From an uncultured Mycoplasmataceae bacterium (lineage in GTDB: Bacteria > Bacillota_I > Bacilli_A > Mycoplasmatales > Mycoplasmoidaceae), in NCBI GenBank assembly GCA_947176435.1, contig CAMWQH010000042.1, forward strand, positions 1 through 5,929: 5,929 nucleotides of DNA, read 5' to 3'. The position numbers and the translations under genes were made by a program. Shown piece after piece: positions 3,942 through 5,929 of this stretch (its first letter is position 1; each line of letters starts with the position of its first letter). Under the pieces are notes generated by a model. It saw only the letters and a list, made by a program, of their open reading frames with translations, made no database searches and was not told the DNA's origin.

Positions 3942-5929
3942 ATAAAAAAATAAACAAATTTGCATCAAACGAAGATGTTCAAAATTCTTCTTCTGTAAAG
4001 CAATCAAAACCTCAAAAAGAAAGACCTTCTACATATGATGTAGATGATAAAAAAGGTAAAGCAAAAACTGTTGGTAAATGAATTATTACTTTAATCTTTA
4101 TCGGTCTATTGGTTTTCTTGTTTTGATATGCATGTGCTCCTAAATCTCAAAAGGTAAGTGTAAAAGAATATACAATTTCAGAAAATAAAGTTAATCTTAC
4201 TACTCCAGGTGGTACAGAAGTTAAGTTTGATTTAGGTTCTGAAGGATGATCTGAATACTATTTAAATACAGGAAATAGCATTGTATTTACTATGTATGCA
4301 AAATCTGACAATTATGGAACAATAAACTTTAGAGTTGAAGAAATGAAAAAACTTGCAGATGATGGCTCTGTTGTTGAAAAATTTTGAATTGGTGCAGCTG
4401 AATTAAAAGATACAGATGTTGCATTTAAAACTTGATTAGTTAATGCTACAACTAATAAAGCTACAATTCCTAACAATCAGACTTCTTGAAGTTATATTCT
4501 AATAAACTTATTGCCTACTTTAATCCTTGTAGGATTAATGATTTGAATGTATAACCGTATGGCTAAACTCCAAGGTGGAGCTATGGGTGGAGAAGATTCA
4601 ATATTTGGCATGGGTAAATCACAAGCAAAGATTGCTCAATCAAATGTTAAGTTCTCTGATGTTGCAGGTATTGAAGAAGAAAAAGAAGAATTAATTGAAA
4701 TCGTTGATTATTTAAAAAATCCAGATAAATATGCAGCTATGGGGGCAAGAACTCCAAGAGGTGTAATTTTATATGGCCCACCAGGTACAGGTAAAACGTT
4801 ATTAGCAAAAGCAGTTGCTGGTGAAGCAAAAGTTCCATTTTTTCAAGTATCAGGTTCGGCTTTTGAAGATATGTTAGTAGGTGTTGGTGCAAAAAGAGTT
4901 AGAGATTTATTTGCTAAAGCAAAAAAAGCTGCCCCTGCAATTATCTTTATCGATGAATTAGATTCAGTTGCTTCTAAACGTGGTAAATATGATATATCAG
5001 GTTCTGCAGGTTTAGCAGATCAAACAATTAATCAATTACTTGCTGAAATGGATGGTTTCAGTACAAGAACCGGTGTAGTTGTTATGGCTGCTACAAACCG
5101 TTTAGATGTAATTGATGATGCAATCTTACGTCCAGGAAGGTTTGACAGACACATTCAAGTTAATTTACCTGACATTAAAGAACGTGAAGCTATTTTAAAA
5201 ATTCACTCAAGAAACAAAAATTTATCAAGTAAAGTTAACTTAGAGGAAATTGCAAGACGTACTCCAGGATTCTCTGGTGCTCAACTTGAAAACGTGTTAA
5301 ATGAAGCTACATTATTAGCGGTAAGACTTAACAAGTCTTCTGTCGGCATGGAAGAAATTGATGAAGCAATTGATCGTGTAATTGCTGGTCCAGCTAAAAA
5401 GTCAAGAGTAATTACTGATGAAGAAAAGAAACAAATTGCTTACCACGAAGCTGGCCATGCTTTAGTTGGTTTACATTTACCAGGTAGTGATGTTGTTGAA
5501 AAGATTACAATCATTCCTCGTGGTATGGCTGCTGGTTATACTTTATTAACTCCTGAAAAACAAGAAATTCAAATTCAAAAGAAATCTGATTTACTTGCAA
5601 TTATTACTTCTACATTAGGCGGACGTGCATCTGAAGAAGTTATTTATGGTAAAGATGCAATTTCTACTGGTGCTTCAAATGACTTATACAAAGTAACTAA
5701 CATAGTTAGATCTATGGTTACTCAGCTAGGTATGACTGAATTAGGTATGACTCAGTTCATTCCTAGTGAAGGTGTTGTCAACCCTGCACAAGTTAAATTG
5801 TATTCAGATGAAACAGCAAAGAAGATCGATGCTCAAATTGAAAAGATTATTCAAACTCAATATGACAAAGCAAAGAAAATTATTTCTGCTAACAAGAAAG
5901 AATTAGATTTAATTGTTAAATCATTATTG
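3935..5929 (+). CDS. ftsH: ATP-dependent zinc metalloprotease FtsH (3' end outside window)
   Basis: FtsH is a membrane-anchored AAA+ protease that extracts and degrades damaged or regulatory membrane and soluble proteins as a hexamer. The 665 codons seen are open to the edge. Order: polar cytoplasmic N-terminus (1-48), membrane segment about 49-66, extracytoplasmic domain, membrane segment about 186-206, AAA module, then M41 protease. Motifs are Walker A GPPGTGKT (281-288), pore segment FEDMLVGVGA (310-319), Walker B IIFIDELD (336-343), second region of homology ATNRLD (386-391) with RPGRFDR (399-405) supplying the arginine fingers, zinc site HEAGH (504-508) and third ligand Asp583 in TGASNDL. 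Seven or more TGA codons are read as Trp. Compared with E. coli, Walker A lies about 85 residues later because the N-terminal tail and the extracytoplasmic domain are longer. The aromatic pore residue (Phe in FVG) is Leu314. Co-transcribed with hpt. Confidence 0.97.

Noticed and set aside
4112..4141. Lipoprotein-type cleavage site near Cys67 of FtsH
   Set aside because: Residues before Cys are Trp-Tyr-Ala, not a lipobox, and the protein is clearly the double-membrane-segment FtsH.
1..5929. CRISPR array, tRNA/rRNA genes, insertion sequence
   Set aside because: No spaced direct repeats, no cloverleaf-like or rRNA sequence, and no transposase or terminal inverted repeats were seen; almost all bases are in recognised genes.

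Overview
The window is very AT-rich and reads UGA as tryptophan. Every long gene contains in-frame TGA codons at positions where its family keeps coding, and all of them close only when TGA is translated. This is genetic code 4, so the source is a mollicute (Mycoplasma in the broad sense). Two genes of the MEP (non-mevalonate) isoprenoid pathway, ispD and ispF, are present. Most mollicutes lack this pathway; from memory the Mycoplasma penetrans/iowae (Malacoplasma) group keeps it. The species is therefore an inference, not a reading.

Layout. (1) Positions 1-1478, minus strand: folD (one-carbon/folate metabolism) followed by ispD, with folD's stop and ispD's start sharing one base. ispD meets a TAA at codon 190, and IspD-like sequence continues after it to the window edge. 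It therefore looks truncated by a nonsense mutation. (2) Positions 1479-1524: a 46-base divergent promoter region holding a perfect 9+2+9 palindrome that presents TATAAT to both sides. (3) Positions 1525-1977, plus strand: ispF. (4) Positions 1980-3298, minus strand: a two-gene restriction-modification unit. The upstream gene is an adenine-specific DNA methyltransferase resembling the EcoRI-methylase type. The downstream gene, overlapping it by 16 bases, is a small PD-(D/E)XK nuclease. (5) Positions 3360-5929, plus strand: hpt and ftsH, overlapping by 7 bases; ftsH runs off the window. No stretch longer than about 60 bases lacks a gene.

The most interesting locus is the 5' end of the methyltransferase gene. 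Its only plausible start codon is ATG at 3298. Between it and the conserved domain, the reading frame crosses a (GA)12G dinucleotide tract (Arg-Glu repeats) and then a 15-bp-stem hairpin shaped like an intrinsic terminator. The tract is in frame here (ON). Gain or loss of one GA unit would place a stop immediately after the tract and just before the hairpin. This suggests a phase-variable switch in which loss of translation could also expose a transcription terminator, silencing methyltransferase and downstream nuclease together. The sequence elements are directly visible; the coupling is a hypothesis.
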